DNA of 46,729 nt from Pyramidobacter piscolens (GCA_004558205.1 SFDM01000027.1:1-46729), one strand, 5' to 3'. Shown: positions 8,503 to 17,191, numbered from the stretch's first letter. Program-made: numbers and translations. Notes: generated by a model from the sequence alone, not told the origin.

Positions 8503-9878
8503 CAGGTCTTGTCCGGCAGCTGGCTCATTTTATCGTGGATCTGCGTTATGAAGATCTTCCCACTGTAACTATTGACTCGGCTAAACAGTGCATTCTTGAT
8601 TCAATGGGCAATATGTTCTATGGCTGCGGCACTGCTCTTGGAGACAAGGCCAAGGTTCATGCCGTGCTGTTTGTCTCTGCAGACTGTCAGAGCAACGTTC
8701 TAGTTCCGGGCGGCGGTCTTTTAGATGTTGACGGAGCCGCTTTTGTCTCAACGGTAATGGCTCGTTCGTCAGACCTTGATGACGGTCACCGCTGTGCTAT
8801 GGGGCACCCCGGAAGTTTTCTCATTCCCGCGGTTATGGCTTATGGTCAGGCGTTGAAAAAGAACGGGAAAGAAATGATCACGGCCATTGTCGCCGGTTAT
8901 GAAACCTATATCCGCGTTGGTGAAACTATCAATCCCTCGTCGTACCGTGAGCGGGGATTTGAATCCACCAGCGTTACAGGTTCTATAAGCTGCGCTGCGG
9001 CTTTGGGAAAACTTTACGGTTTAGACGCAGGACAGATGAAAGACGCGCTTGCTCTGGCTGCCACTTTTACAGGTGGATTAATCGAATATCAAAGTGACGG
9101 ATCCATGGGGAAGGTGTTGAGCGGAGCCTGGGCGATAAAAAATGCGCTTATGGCTTTGCAGCTTGCGCAAAGCGGCTTTTCTGGTCCTGAAGCCATTTTT
9201 GAAGGGAAGAAGGGGTTTGCTCAAGCCTTTTCTAACCATCCCGTTCCCGGCAAAGCTGTAGAAGCGTTAAGAACAGCCTTCCGTATTTCCGAAGTTTATT
9301 TCAAGGCTCACGCCTGTATGCGCGGTCTTCACTGCGCCATTGACGCCATGTTGGAACTAAGAGAAAAATACCAATTAACTCCCGAAAATGTGGCGGCGAT
9401 CTCTGTGTATACGACTTCCTTTGTGGGACGTCTTTCCAATCCACGCCCCGCCACGGAGATTTCAGCGCAGAACAGCCTTGAGTTTACATTGGCGGTAGCT
9501 CTTAAAAATGGGCATATTGCCAATGAACGTCTTCTTGCCAATTCTATGGAGCAGCCCGATGTTTTTGAAATTGCTCAAAGGGTGAAGCTCATCATGGACG
9601 ACAAGGTCGCTGCTTTTGTTCAGGCTCATCCCAGCTGTTGGGGATCAGTGTGCCTCTCCGTGGATACCCTTGACGGCCATATGTACGAGACTTTCGTGTC
9701 GCTTCCGCGCGGCGAGGCCGAGAATCCCTTTACGTGGGAACAGCTTGGTGAAAAATTCAATAGAATGCTCGAAGGAACCCCTTATCAACCCTATGCAGAA
9801 AAATTGGTAAATAAAATTGCGCATTTCGAAGAGATCGACGAACCTGGCAAAGTCTATTGTCCTTGGAGTGATGAGTAG
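8499..9878 (+). CDS. MmgE/PrpD family protein (2-methylcitrate dehydratase / cis-aconitate decarboxylase fold), copy 1
   Basis: This 459-residue cytoplasmic protein of the MmgE/PrpD family begins with the typical HFIVDLRYEDLP.. helix. It carries SDLDDGHRCAMGHPGSF, corresponding to the family's active-site loop, and FKAHACMRGLHCAIDAM in the second half. Characterised relatives are 2-methylcitrate dehydratase PrpD, cis-aconitate decarboxylase and iminodisuccinate epimerase, so the reaction cannot be fixed from family membership. ATG overlaps the permease TGA by 4 bp, which ties it to import of a di- or tricarboxylate. The paralogue at 13255 shares the fold but differs in the active-site loop, so the two probably act on different intermediates. 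Confidence 0.88.
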   Translation: MTGLVRQLAHFIVDLRYEDLPTVTIDSAKQCILDSMGNMFYGCGTALGDKAKVHAVLFVSADCQSNVLVPGGGLLDVDGAAFVSTVMARSSDLDDGHRCAMGHPGSFLIPAVMAYGQALKKNGKEMITAIVAGYETYIRVGETINPSSYRERGFESTSVTGSISCAAALGKLYGLDAGQMKDALALAATFTGGLIEYQSDGSMGKVLSGAWAIKNALMALQLAQSGFSGPEAIFEGKKGFAQAFSNHPVPGKAVEALRTAFRISEVYFKAHACMRGLHCAIDAMLELREKYQLTPENVAAISVYTTSFVGRLSNPRPATEISAQNSLEFTLAVALKNGHIANERLLANSMEQPDVFEIAQRVKLIMDDKVAAFVQAHPSCWGSVCLSVDTLDGHMYETFVSLPRGEAENPFTWEQLGEKFNRMLEGTPYQPYAEKLVNKIAHFEEIDEPGKVYCPWSDE

Positions 9879-9900
9879 CTCGCAGAAAATATGAAAATCA

Positions 9901-9932
9901 GAGAGCTGCGTTGAAACTATGACGCAGCTCTC
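9901..9932. terminator. Hairpin between convergent prpD-like and LysR genes
   Basis: GAGAGCTGCGT (9901-9911) and ACGCAGCTCTC (9922-9932) form a perfect 11-bp stem with a 10-nt loop. The T-run is weak on both strands (TGATTTTC on the minus strand). It lies between converging genes, so a bidirectional terminator is likely. Confidence 0.6.
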
Positions 9933-10047
9933 GCTTCAGAAAAACGGCAGAAACTGTATTGCACCTTGAGTTTGCTCATATGAACCAGTCGTAGGTAATA
10001 ATTTTTTTATCCTAATTTTGTTATCTATGGATAAATAGGACAAACGT

Positions 10048-11016
10048 TTATACATTTTTCAAAGACAGTCTTTTGAATTCCGAACAATCTTTCTTGATCA
10101 TTTCAATCAGCTCTCTTCCGTATTTAGGAAGGATTTTTTCCTTGCGGGTGATCAGGACCATATGATTGAGGGTGTTAATTCCTTTGACCGGAAAGATGTT
10201 GAGATGGTGGTCAGGATCAGAGCCGTTCATACGCTGGATCAGAGGGATGTACATGGACCAGCAGAAACTGGCGGCGTAATCCCTGGCCGACATCATGAAG
10301 TGCAGGTCCAGCTGGGTCAGTTCCATGACGCAGTTCAGCTGAAGCTGATGGTCCTGCAGATAGGCGTCGAGAGTGAGGCGGCTGTTGAAACTCTTTCGGT
10401 TCAGGATAAAGGGAACTTTTTGAAACAGCGCTAGATCAGCGCCCTCCTTTGTGAAACGCTCTCTGCATTCTGGATATTGATCTGGTAAAAACTGTTCCAG
10501 CATGTGATCCGAAACGACCAGGTAGAGCCGTTCGTCCAGCAGAGGCTGCGTGTCGAGCTGATTGTGGTTGGCAAAACTCTTGTTTATGAGGATGATATCT
10601 AGCTCGTTTTTAAGCACGCTCTCTGTCAGCTGCTCCGAGGTCGCGTAGCTGACTTCGAGGAACACGTCGGGGTAGGCCTTTTTAAACTGCGACAGTAAAT
10701 CGGGAAACAAAATCCGATAACGGCCTTCGGTCGTTCCCAGCCGAATGATCCCTCTCTTGGACTGTCGAATGTCGTCAAGCTGATTTTCGAAGTTCATCTC
10801 AAGGAACTGGACCTTGCGCAGCGTGTCGAGCAGGGCTTCTCCCGCCAATGTGAGCTTGAGCTTGGGGGTTCTCTCAAAAAAAGTTACACCGTACTCCTGT
10901 TCAAGCATCTTCAGGTATTTGCTCAAACATTGATGAGAAATAAAAAGTTTTTCTGCCGCGCGTGAAATGTTTTTCTCTTCCGCAAGAGTTATGAAGTAAT
11001 GATAGTTATTCAGCAA
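10048..11016 (-). CDS. LysR-family transcriptional regulator
   Basis: This 322-residue regulator has an N-terminal winged HTH (FITLAEEKNISRAAEKLFIS, then HQCLSKYLKMLEQEYG and FFERTPKLKLTLAG). It continues into a periplasmic-binding-protein-like effector domain (IRLGTTEGRYRILFPDLLSQF). I chose TTG at 11016 because GAGAGG sits 8 nt upstream and the protein then begins LNNYHYFITLAEE, the normal LysR length. Upstream in-frame codons, including an ATG at 11041-11043, lack a ribosome site. It is transcribed divergently from prpF with an operator-like palindrome between them. It most likely controls the carboxylate genes on one or both sides in response to a pathway acid. Confidence 0.88.
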   Translation of the reverse strand: MLNNYHYFITLAEEKNISRAAEKLFISHQCLSKYLKMLEQEYGVTFFERTPKLKLTLAGEALLDTLRKVQFLEMNFENQLDDIRQSKRGIIRLGTTEGRYRILFPDLLSQFKKAYPDVFLEVSYATSEQLTESVLKNELDIILINKSFANHNQLDTQPLLDERLYLVVSDHMLEQFLPDQYPECRERFTKEGADLALFQKVPFILNRKSFNSRLTLDAYLQDHQLQLNCVMELTQLDLHFMMSARDYAASFCWSMYIPLIQRMNGSDPDHHLNIFPVKGINTLNHMVLITRKEKILPKYGRELIEMIKKDCSEFKRLSLKNV

Positions 11017-11083
11017 AGGATTCACCTCTCGAATTTGCGTCATCCGTACAGCAAAAAATAATTGTAGCATGTGTGCTTATTCT

Positions 11084-11100
11084 ATCGCAATGATTGCAAT
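11084..11100. promoter_or_regulatory. Putative LysR operator in the lysR-prpF intergenic region
   Basis: ATCGCAATGATTGCAAT is a near-perfect inverted repeat (ATCGC/GCAAT arms, one mismatch) of LysR-box type. It lies between the divergent regulator and prpF. The remaining 11101-11315 is a long leader to prpF with no gene I accept. Confidence 0.45.
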
Positions 11101-11315
11101 GATGAAAGGAATTTTTTAGCGGCGAATGCGTTCCTGGCATAAAGAACCATTGAGGCTCTGCCGGCGCGCCGAATGTCGAAAGTTTTCTTCAGCGGTTTTG
11201 CCAGAGCCCTGGATAGAAGTTGAAAATGCCGTAACAGGAATTTATGCAGAAGAATCAGTTTCAACGCCAAAATACAGTTTCCGACGTTAATAATTTGTTG
11301 TGGAGGTCATGAAGA

Positions 11316-12482
11316 ATGTACAAACCCAATCGTAAAATTCCATGCGTTTATATGCGCGGAGGTACCAGCAAAGCGCTGTTTTTTCTCGACAAGGACCTGC
11401 CCCAGGACAGGGCGGAGAGAGACAGGGTGATTTTAAGCGCCTTCGGCAGCCCGGACCGCCGCCAGATCGACGGCATGGGCGGCGCCAATACGTCGACCAG
11501 CAAGGTCGCTGTCATTAAAAAGAGCGAGCGCCCCGGCATCGACGTGGATTATGATTTCGGGCAGGTAGATGTGAATAACCCCATCGTGGGCAAAACGATG
11601 AACTGCGGCAACATCTCATCAGCCGTCGGTCCCTTTGCCATCGACGAAGGGCTCGTCAAAGCCGTTGACCCCATGACGGAAGTGCATATTTTCAACATGA
11701 ACACTCAGAAAGAAATCATCGCGCAGGTTCCTGTAAAAAACGGCCGCGCCGTTACTGAAGGCGATTTTGCGATCGACGGAGTTCCAGGAACGGCTGCCAA
11801 GGTGACGTTGAAGTTTGTGGCCCCTCAGGGCGCAGCGTCGGGCAAACTGCTGCCCACGGGGAATGTGAAGGATTCCATCGGAATTGAAGGCCGGGTTTAT
11901 GAGTATTCCTTTGTAGACGCGGCGAACCCCGTCATTTTTGTGCATCCTGAGGACTTTGGCGTGACCGGGAGCGAGATCCCTTCACAGTTCAACGCATTGC
12001 CCAATTGTGCTGAAATTTGCCGTATTCTGGAAATCATTCGCGGAACGGGCGCCGTTACGCTGGGCTTTGCAAAGGATCTGGAGGACGCGCGCAAAAACAG
12101 CCAGACATTGCCCAAAATTGCGTTTGTGACAAAGCCAGTGAACTATAATGCCGGCAGCGGGAAGAAAATCGCCGCGGAAGATGTTGACGTCGTAGGCCGC
12201 TTATTTTCAGTGGGCATGAAGATGATCGACGCCTATATGGGAACGGGAGCGATCTGCACCATCACGGCGGCAAATACGCCGGGAACGCTTGTTAACGAGA
12301 TTGTCTGCGCCAACCGTAAAAATAATCAGGTTGAGCATCTCCGCATTGGACATCCTTGGGGTATCATGGACGCCTACGCCGATCTGGAAGTCCAGCCCGA
12401 CGGAACACACAGGGTCCTGAGCGGCAACCTGGACCGCACGGCAAGGCGTATCATGGAAGGGTATGTGTACGTACGCGACTAG
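11316..12482 (+). CDS. PrpF-family isomerase (aconitate/methylaconitate/methylitaconate isomerase type)
   Basis: This 388-residue cytoplasmic enzyme of the PrpF family moves double bonds in unsaturated carboxylates without a cofactor. Relatives are 2-methylaconitate isomerase PrpF, methylitaconate delta-isomerase Mii and oxalomesaconate tautomerase. Seen here: PCVYMRGGTSKALFF at the start, DGMGGANTSTSKVAVI, and MNCGNISSAVGPFAI with Cys97 as the expected catalytic cysteine. ATG 11316 has GGAGG 9 nt upstream. It is divergent from LysR and upstream of nitroreductase and prpD genes. A combination with LeuCD-like hydratases occurs in anaerobic nicotinate fermentation (Mii plus DmdAB), but no nicotinate genes are present here. 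Confidence 0.88.
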   Translation: MYKPNRKIPCVYMRGGTSKALFFLDKDLPQDRAERDRVILSAFGSPDRRQIDGMGGANTSTSKVAVIKKSERPGIDVDYDFGQVDVNNPIVGKTMNCGNISSAVGPFAIDEGLVKAVDPMTEVHIFNMNTQKEIIAQVPVKNGRAVTEGDFAIDGVPGTAAKVTLKFVAPQGAASGKLLPTGNVKDSIGIEGRVYEYSFVDAANPVIFVHPEDFGVTGSEIPSQFNALPNCAEICRILEIIRGTGAVTLGFAKDLEDARKNSQTLPKIAFVTKPVNYNAGSGKKIAAEDVDVVGRLFSVGMKMIDAYMGTGAICTITAANTPGTLVNEIVCANRKNNQVEHLRIGHPWGIMDAYADLEVQPDGTHRVLSGNLDRTARRIMEGYVYVRD

Positions 12483-12522
12483 GATATTCAGTTAAAATAA
12501 AAAATTGTTAGTCAGTACAATG

Positions 12523-12582
12523 TTCCCTGCAGGGCGCCTCTTCGAGATAACAGAAAATCGACGTGCTCTGCGGGGAATTTTT
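12523..12582 (+). terminator. Terminator or attenuator between prpF and nitroreductase
   Basis: TTCCCTGCAGGGCGC (12523-12537) pairs with GTGCTCTGCGGGGAA (12563-12577); all differences are G-U compatible. TTTTT (12578-12582) follows. It separates prpF from the next gene only 44 bp further on. Confidence 0.75.
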
Positions 12583-12626
12583 CATGAGCCATATAATAAT
12601 TTAATTTGTTGTTAAGGGGAGGCAAA

Positions 12627-13271
12627 ATGAACGAAGTCGTAAAAAACATCCTGTCGCGCCGGAGTGTTCGCGCTTACGAGGCGAAGCAGATCAGCGACGA
12701 AGATTTAAAGACGCTCCTGGACTGCGCGCTCTACGCGCCCAACGGCGGAAACGTTCAATACAGCCGTTTCTTGGTCATTCAGGAGCCCGCGCTCATGGAT
12801 GAGCTCAACGGCGTCATCCGCGACAAGCTGGCGGCCCGCGAGATCGTGGAAGGGCAGTTCATGAACCGGGGAATTATGCGTGCGCGCCATGAGGGCTATC
12901 ACTTTATCTTTCACGCGCCGACGCTGATCACCGCTGTGGCTCCCCGCGATCACTGCAACGCCATGGCCGACTGCGCCGTGGCCTTGGAGAACGTTCAGCT
13001 TGCAGCGGCTTCTTTAGGGCTTGGCGCATGCTGGAGCAACCAGGCCCATTGGCTAACCGGCGAGCCGGCCCTGCGCGCCCTCTTTGGACGTCTGGGCCTT
13101 CGGGAAGATGAGGATATTTTCGGCAGCGTTTCCGTTGGCTATCCCGCCTCTATCGCCAAAAAGGCCGCCGCAAGGAAAGAAGGCCGCGTCGTTCTCGACC
13201 GGCCGCGCCGGCTGCCGGGCGAGACGTGGGAGACCGAGGAGAAGGGGATTGGAAATGGAACTAACTCGTAA
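12627..13271 (+). CDS. Nitroreductase-family FMN oxidoreductase
   Basis: This 214-residue protein belongs to the nitroreductase family: SRRSVRAYEAKQISDEDLKTLL and APNGGNVQYSRFLVI at the N-terminus bind FMN phosphate and ring. A conserved stretch, NVQLAAASLGLGACWSNQ, follows, with GYPA near the C-terminus. ATG 12627 follows AAGGGGAGG with 5-6 nt spacing; an upstream in-frame start adds only MLLRGGK. Its 3' end overlaps the next gene by 17 bp, so the two are co-transcribed and probably coupled. In this context a reduction of an unsaturated acid or a flavin-redox role is possible, but the substrate is unknown. Confidence 0.87.
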   Translation: MNEVVKNILSRRSVRAYEAKQISDEDLKTLLDCALYAPNGGNVQYSRFLVIQEPALMDELNGVIRDKLAAREIVEGQFMNRGIMRARHEGYHFIFHAPTLITAVAPRDHCNAMADCAVALENVQLAAASLGLGACWSNQAHWLTGEPALRALFGRLGLREDEDIFGSVSVGYPASIAKKAAARKEGRVVLDRPRRLPGETWETEEKGIGNGTNS

Positions 13272-14619
13272 GTTTGCGGAGTTTCTTGTAAATACCCATT
13301 ATGAAGACCTTCCGTCTGACGTGATGGCGGCGGCGAAAGAACGCCTTCTGGACACGATCGGCGCCATGCTGGCCGGCCGTGAGGGATGGAGCTATGCCGG
13401 CGCTCTGATGGCTGCCATGGAGCCTCTGGGGCGCGGCGACTGCAAAGTCATCGGTGAAAAGGCCAATCCGATCTGGCCTGCGGCCCGCGCGGCCATGCTG
13501 AATGCCACTTTTGCCCATGCCATCGAGCTGGACGACGGGCACAAGTTTGCCGGAGTCCACGCCGGAGCGGTGGTGGTGCCGACCGCTCTTGTAATGGGGG
13601 CAAAATTGAAGGCCACGGGGAAAGAGATTTTAACGGCCATCGTGCTGGGCTATGAAATTGTCTACCGCCTTGCTGTGGCGCAGAGCCCCCTCCTGATCGA
13701 CCATGGTTTCCATCCCTCGGCGACCTGCGGCACCGTGGGCGCTATGGCCGTGGCCGGCAAGCTGATGAAGCTGGACGCCGGAAAGATAGCAGGCGGCCTC
13801 GGCATGGCTGCACTGGAAGCCTCAGGGCTGATGGAAGCGACCGTGTCGGGGCAGCAGTCAAAGTGCGTGATGGTGGGCAACGCGGCTTATAAAGGCATCA
13901 GCTGCGCTTACGTGGCGCAGCAGGGATTGGAAGGGACCACCACGGCTTTTGAGGGGAAAACGGGGCTTTTCAGGGCCATGAGCAAGGCTCTGACGTCTGA
14001 GGAAGTCTGCGAAGGGCTTGGCGAAAAATTTCTGATTGGCGATACCTACAACAAGTTCTATCCCACCTGCCGGCACTCTCAGCCCGCGATCGAGGCGGTG
14101 CTCAACCTGGCCGTGAAACACGGCCTCGGGCCCCAGGATGTGGAACGCATCGAAGTGGGCACCCACCGCGTGGCCTACGAACTGACGGGCATTATTCACG
14201 AGCCGAAGAATCCAGGCGAGGCGAAGTTCAGCATTCCCTACGGCGCGGCGGTCGCCCTGATCGATCATGGCGTCGCGGTGCGTCACTTGAAAGAGAAGGC
14301 CTACGGCGATCCGGCCTATCTGGAACTGGCAAAGCGGGTGCAGGTACGGATCGACGACACTGTAAACTCTTTCTACCCCAAAAGGCGCGGCGCGCAGGTC
14401 AAGATATTCATGAAGGATGGAACCTGTTACCAGGAGGAATGCTACGACCTGAAAGGCTCCCCGCAGAACCCGGTAGGGTTCGACGAGCTGGTGAAAAAAT
14501 TCAGAACCGCCGCTGAAGGCGTGCTGAGCCAGCAGAAGGTCGAAGAACTTTTATCCCGCTGTGCTGCCTTTGATCAGGAAAGGGAAATCAGCCAGTTTAA
14601 CGATCTTTTGAACTGGTGA
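13255..14619 (+). CDS. MmgE/PrpD family protein, copy 2
   Basis: This 454-residue member of the MmgE/PrpD family opens with MELTRKFAEFLVNTHYEDLP. The frame is open 57 codons further upstream, but that part overlaps the nitroreductase and lacks family similarity. GAGGAGAAGGGG precedes ATG 13255. The active-site region reads HAIELDDGHKFAGVHAGAVV, and KFYPTCRHSQPAIEAV matches the second conserved region. Enzymes of this fold dehydrate 2-methylcitrate, decarboxylate cis-aconitate or epimerise related acids. It closes the prpF-nitroreductase-prpD group; the next operon begins 242 bp downstream with aconitase-type hydratases, so dehydration or isomerisation feeding a hydratase is plausible. Confidence 0.88.
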   Translation: MELTRKFAEFLVNTHYEDLPSDVMAAAKERLLDTIGAMLAGREGWSYAGALMAAMEPLGRGDCKVIGEKANPIWPAARAAMLNATFAHAIELDDGHKFAGVHAGAVVVPTALVMGAKLKATGKEILTAIVLGYEIVYRLAVAQSPLLIDHGFHPSATCGTVGAMAVAGKLMKLDAGKIAGGLGMAALEASGLMEATVSGQQSKCVMVGNAAYKGISCAYVAQQGLEGTTTAFEGKTGLFRAMSKALTSEEVCEGLGEKFLIGDTYNKFYPTCRHSQPAIEAVLNLAVKHGLGPQDVERIEVGTHRVAYELTGIIHEPKNPGEAKFSIPYGAAVALIDHGVAVRHLKEKAYGDPAYLELAKRVQVRIDDTVNSFYPKRRGAQVKIFMKDGTCYQEECYDLKGSPQNPVGFDELVKKFRTAAEGVLSQQKVEELLSRCAAFDQEREISQFNDLLNW

Positions 14620-14769
14620 GGCTGGGCGAATATTCCGAACCGATTTAGGGAAAAATCTCTGCCTGCCGGAAAGCCTGTCCCTGGAGCGCAGCCGGTAAAG
14701 GTAAAGGCGCGTGATCGCAGGACGTTCATCTTTTACGTTAGGCGGAATGATCAAAAGTTATTTTCCACC

Positions 14770-14798
14770 TTGACAACTTACGCAAAGTCTCCCATAAT
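14770..14798 (+). promoter_or_regulatory. Sigma-70-type promoter of the leuCD-cit operon
   Basis: TTGACA (14770-14775), a 17-bp spacer and CATAAT (14793-14798) form a near-consensus promoter. It is followed by a leader of about 55 nt to the GTG start at 14861. The preceding stretch 14620-14769 shows no gene and no clear terminator. Confidence 0.72.
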
Positions 14799-14822
14799 AA
14801 TTACCATGTTGTGAAATAATAT

Positions 14823-14835
14823 CTCATTATATGAG
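14823..14835. promoter_or_regulatory. Operator-like palindrome in the leader of the leuCD-cit operon
   Basis: CTCAT-TAT-ATGAG is a perfect 5-bp inverted repeat just downstream of the predicted transcription start and upstream of the ribosome site. That position fits a repressor site. The binding protein is unknown. Confidence 0.35.
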
Positions 14836-14860
14836 AAAAATGGCGAATGGGGGAATCATT

Positions 14861-16084
14861 GTGACAGCTTTGACGATAGCTCAGAAGATTTTGAGCTCCC
14901 ATCTTTGCGAAGGTCCGGGGAGAGCTGTAACGCCGGGGGAATTGGTCTTCTGCGGGGTGGATTTGATGATGCTGACCGACGCCGCGGCACCTTTGGCGTT
15001 GAAAGCCTTTGAAAAGCTGGGAGGCACGAAGGTAAAGCACCCTTCGAGAATGGCCGCCGTGATGGATCACTGCGCGCCGCCGCCCAACGAGAAGCTTGCC
15101 AACGGCCTGAAGGATCTGCGCGTTTTTGCGAAAGCGCAGGGAATCCATCTGTTTGACATCGGCGTCGGCGTCTGCCATCAGCTCATGGTCGAACGCGGGC
15201 TCGTGAAATCGGGAGATATCGCGATCGGCAGCGACTCCCATACCTGCACTTACGGCGCCGTCGGGGCCTTTGCCTGCGGCGTGGGCGCGACGGATCTGAT
15301 GGCGGCGGCGATCAGCGGCAAGACCTGGTTCAAGGTGCCCGAGACGATCAAAATAGTCCTGAAAGGGCGGCTGAAAAAATACTGCACCGCCAAAGACGTC
15401 ATTCTGACGGTGATCGGCAAGCTTGGCGCCGACTTCGGCAATTACATCGCCTTCGAGTTCTACGGCGACTACCTCGAGAGCTGTCCTCTGGCCGACCGCA
15501 TGACCATGGCGAACATGATCGTCGAGATGGGCGGCAAGGTTGGCTTTATGTGCCGCAGCGACTTTGCCGTCAAAGCTGATGAAGGCGCCGTCTATAAGGA
15601 CGTCATCGAGTTTGACCTCGGGGACATGGTCCCCTGCCTTGCCCGGCCCCATACGGTGGACAACTGGTCGCCCGTGTCGGAGCTGGCGGGGATGCCTTTC
15701 GACTATGCCTACCTGGGCACCTGCACCAACGGGCGCATTGAGGACCTGCGCCTCGCCGCCTCGATCCTGCGGGGGAAGAAAATCGCGCCCAGCGTGCGCC
15801 TTCAAGTGACGCCGGCTTCCAACAGCGTGCTTGTGCAGGCGGCGGCCGAAGGGCTTCTGAAGGACCTGACCGACGCTGGCGCGGCGATCTTCATGCCTAG
15901 CTGCGCCGTCTGCGTGGGCACCCACGGCGGCGTTCCCGCCGACGGCGAAGTGGTGCTGTCCACGGCCAACCGCAACTTCAAAGGCCGCATGGGCAACAAT
16001 AAAGCCTCGATCTACCTGGTATCGCCGGCCACTCTGGCAGTTTCCTGCCTGACTGGCGTTCTGACCGATCCCACGGCGCTGTAA
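14861..16084 (+). CDS. Aconitase/3-isopropylmalate dehydratase-type hydratase, large subunit 1 (LeuC/HacA family)
   Basis: This 407-residue protein is the [4Fe-4S] catalytic subunit of a two-subunit hydro-lyase. The cluster cysteines are visible: Cys288 in GTCTNGR, and Cys348 and Cys351 in PSCAVC. GSDSHTCTYGAVGAF is the conserved substrate loop. I chose GTG 14861 because GGGGG lies 7 nt upstream and LTIAQKILSSH then starts the protein like other LeuC-type proteins. An in-frame ATG at 14831 would add ten residues. It works with the small subunit at 16098. Family members hydrate or isomerise isopropylmalate, homoaconitate, citraconate/mesaconate or dimethylmaleate. The setting beside citrate-lyase genes argues against a leucine-biosynthesis role. 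Confidence 0.88.
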   Translation: MTALTIAQKILSSHLCEGPGRAVTPGELVFCGVDLMMLTDAAAPLALKAFEKLGGTKVKHPSRMAAVMDHCAPPPNEKLANGLKDLRVFAKAQGIHLFDIGVGVCHQLMVERGLVKSGDIAIGSDSHTCTYGAVGAFACGVGATDLMAAAISGKTWFKVPETIKIVLKGRLKKYCTAKDVILTVIGKLGADFGNYIAFEFYGDYLESCPLADRMTMANMIVEMGGKVGFMCRSDFAVKADEGAVYKDVIEFDLGDMVPCLARPHTVDNWSPVSELAGMPFDYAYLGTCTNGRIEDLRLAASILRGKKIAPSVRLQVTPASNSVLVQAAAEGLLKDLTDAGAAIFMPSCAVCVGTHGGVPADGEVVLSTANRNFKGRMGNNKASIYLVSPATLAVSCLTGVLTDPTAL

Positions 16085-16097
16085 GGAGGAATAGACC

Positions 16098-16586
16098 ATG
16101 AGCCTTGAAAAAAAATGCATCAAGTATGGCGACGACATCAGCACTGACCTGATCATCGCAGGGAAGTACACCAAAACCAACTCGTTGGAAGAGCATGCGC
16201 TGCACTGCATGGAAGATCTGGATCCCGACTTTGGAAAAAAAGTTGCCGGCGGGGCCTTTGTGGTGGCGGGGAAATACTTTGGCTGCGGTTCCTCCCGCGA
16301 GGGTGCGCCCGTGGCGCTGAAGGCTTCGGGCGTTGTGGCGGTGGTGGCCAAGTCCTTTGCGCGCATCTTCTACCGGAACAGCGTGAACGTGGGCCTGCCG
16401 GTGATCGAGTGCGACACCGACCGGATCAGCGACGGCGACGAGCTGTGCTACGAGCTTGGCGCCGACAGCCTGCTCAACAAGACCACCGGCGAAAGGCTGG
16501 CGGTCAGGCCCCTGCCCGAGATCATGGTGAAAATCTTCAAGTCCGGTGACCTGTACAGCTATTTTAAGGAGACTGGCGGATTTTAA
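16098..16586 (+). CDS. Aconitase-type hydratase, small subunit 1 (LeuD family)
   Basis: This 162-residue swivel-domain subunit pairs with the LeuC-like protein 13 bp upstream. It has DDISTDLIIAGKY near the N-terminus and GKYFGCGSSREGAPVAL, the family's GCGSSRE motif, with FARIFYRNSVNVGLPVIE after it. The loop after DLIIAGKY reads TKTN rather than the YLRT/YLVY types of homoaconitase and isopropylmalate isomerase, which suggests another substrate. TAAGGAGGAAT gives a strong ribosome site. Confidence 0.88.
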   Translation: MSLEKKCIKYGDDISTDLIIAGKYTKTNSLEEHALHCMEDLDPDFGKKVAGGAFVVAGKYFGCGSSREGAPVALKASGVVAVVAKSFARIFYRNSVNVGLPVIECDTDRISDGDELCYELGADSLLNKTTGERLAVRPLPEIMVKIFKSGDLYSYFKETGGF

Positions 16587-16616
16587 ATTTTAAAAAAAGA
16601 AAGCGAGCCTGTAAAC

Positions 16617-17177
16617 ATGAAATCAAAAATCAGAGAGCTTCTGCCTGAAATTGCCTGGATCAAAAGTCCAGAGCTTCAGGAAAAAGTGGTGGCCTGCTAT
16701 GTAGACGCGCTGAACGAGGGGGGCTGGACGCCTGAGGATATGACGCGCATCCCCTTTACGCTGCTGATTCCCGACTGTCCCTTCATGTATCTGGACCACG
16801 TGCGCGGCGTGACCCGCATCGCCAAGGCCGCCATGGACGAGTTCAACGCTCTTTACGCCGCCAAAGACCCCAAGTACCTGATGGACAACGACCTGCTCGT
16901 GGCGGGCGCCCTGCTTCACGATGTGGGCAAGCTGATCGAGTACAAAAAGGACGCCGACGGTAAGTTCGTCAAGTCCGACGTGGGCAAGAACCTGCGCCAT
17001 CCCTTTTCGGGCACCGTGGTGGCCATGCGCAACGGCTGCTGCCCCGAGATCGGGCACATCATTGCCAATCACGCTCACGAGGGCGACGGCACGCTGCGCA
17101 GCCCTGAGGCCGTTCTGGTCAACAAGGCGGATTTTATGAACTTCGAGGGAATCAAATCCTTCCTCGGGATGAAATAG
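16617..17177 (+). CDS. HD-domain phosphohydrolase-like protein
   Basis: This 186-residue cytoplasmic protein has a plausible complete HD metal site: His61 (DHVRG), His101-Asp102 (LLHDVGKL) and Asp172 (NKADF), with additional His128, His147, His152 and His154. Short HD proteins hydrolyse phosphoesters or nucleotides; the target here is not known. It is the third gene of a closely packed operon, between two hydratase pairs, and is separated from each neighbour by 14-30 bp. I infer a role in the pathway or in cofactor handling, for example phosphate or CoA-ester chemistry, but nothing in the sequence proves it. The ribosome site (AAGAAAGCGAG) is weak. Confidence 0.8.
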   Translation: MKSKIRELLPEIAWIKSPELQEKVVACYVDALNEGGWTPEDMTRIPFTLLIPDCPFMYLDHVRGVTRIAKAAMDEFNALYAAKDPKYLMDNDLLVAGALLHDVGKLIEYKKDADGKFVKSDVGKNLRHPFSGTVVAMRNGCCPEIGHIIANHAHEGDGTLRSPEAVLVNKADFMNFEGIKSFLGMK

Positions 17178-17191
17178 GGAGATCACACACA

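Noticed and set aside
11316..14619. A classical methylcitrate cycle
   Set aside because: PrpF and PrpD-like genes are present, but methylcitrate synthase (prpC) and methylisocitrate lyase (prpB) are not seen, and the lyase nearby is CitDEF-type.
14801..16366. 521-codon minus-strand frame across the first hydratase pair
   Set aside because: It is antisense to clearly conserved LeuC/LeuD genes and its composition is that of a shadow in GC-rich DNA.
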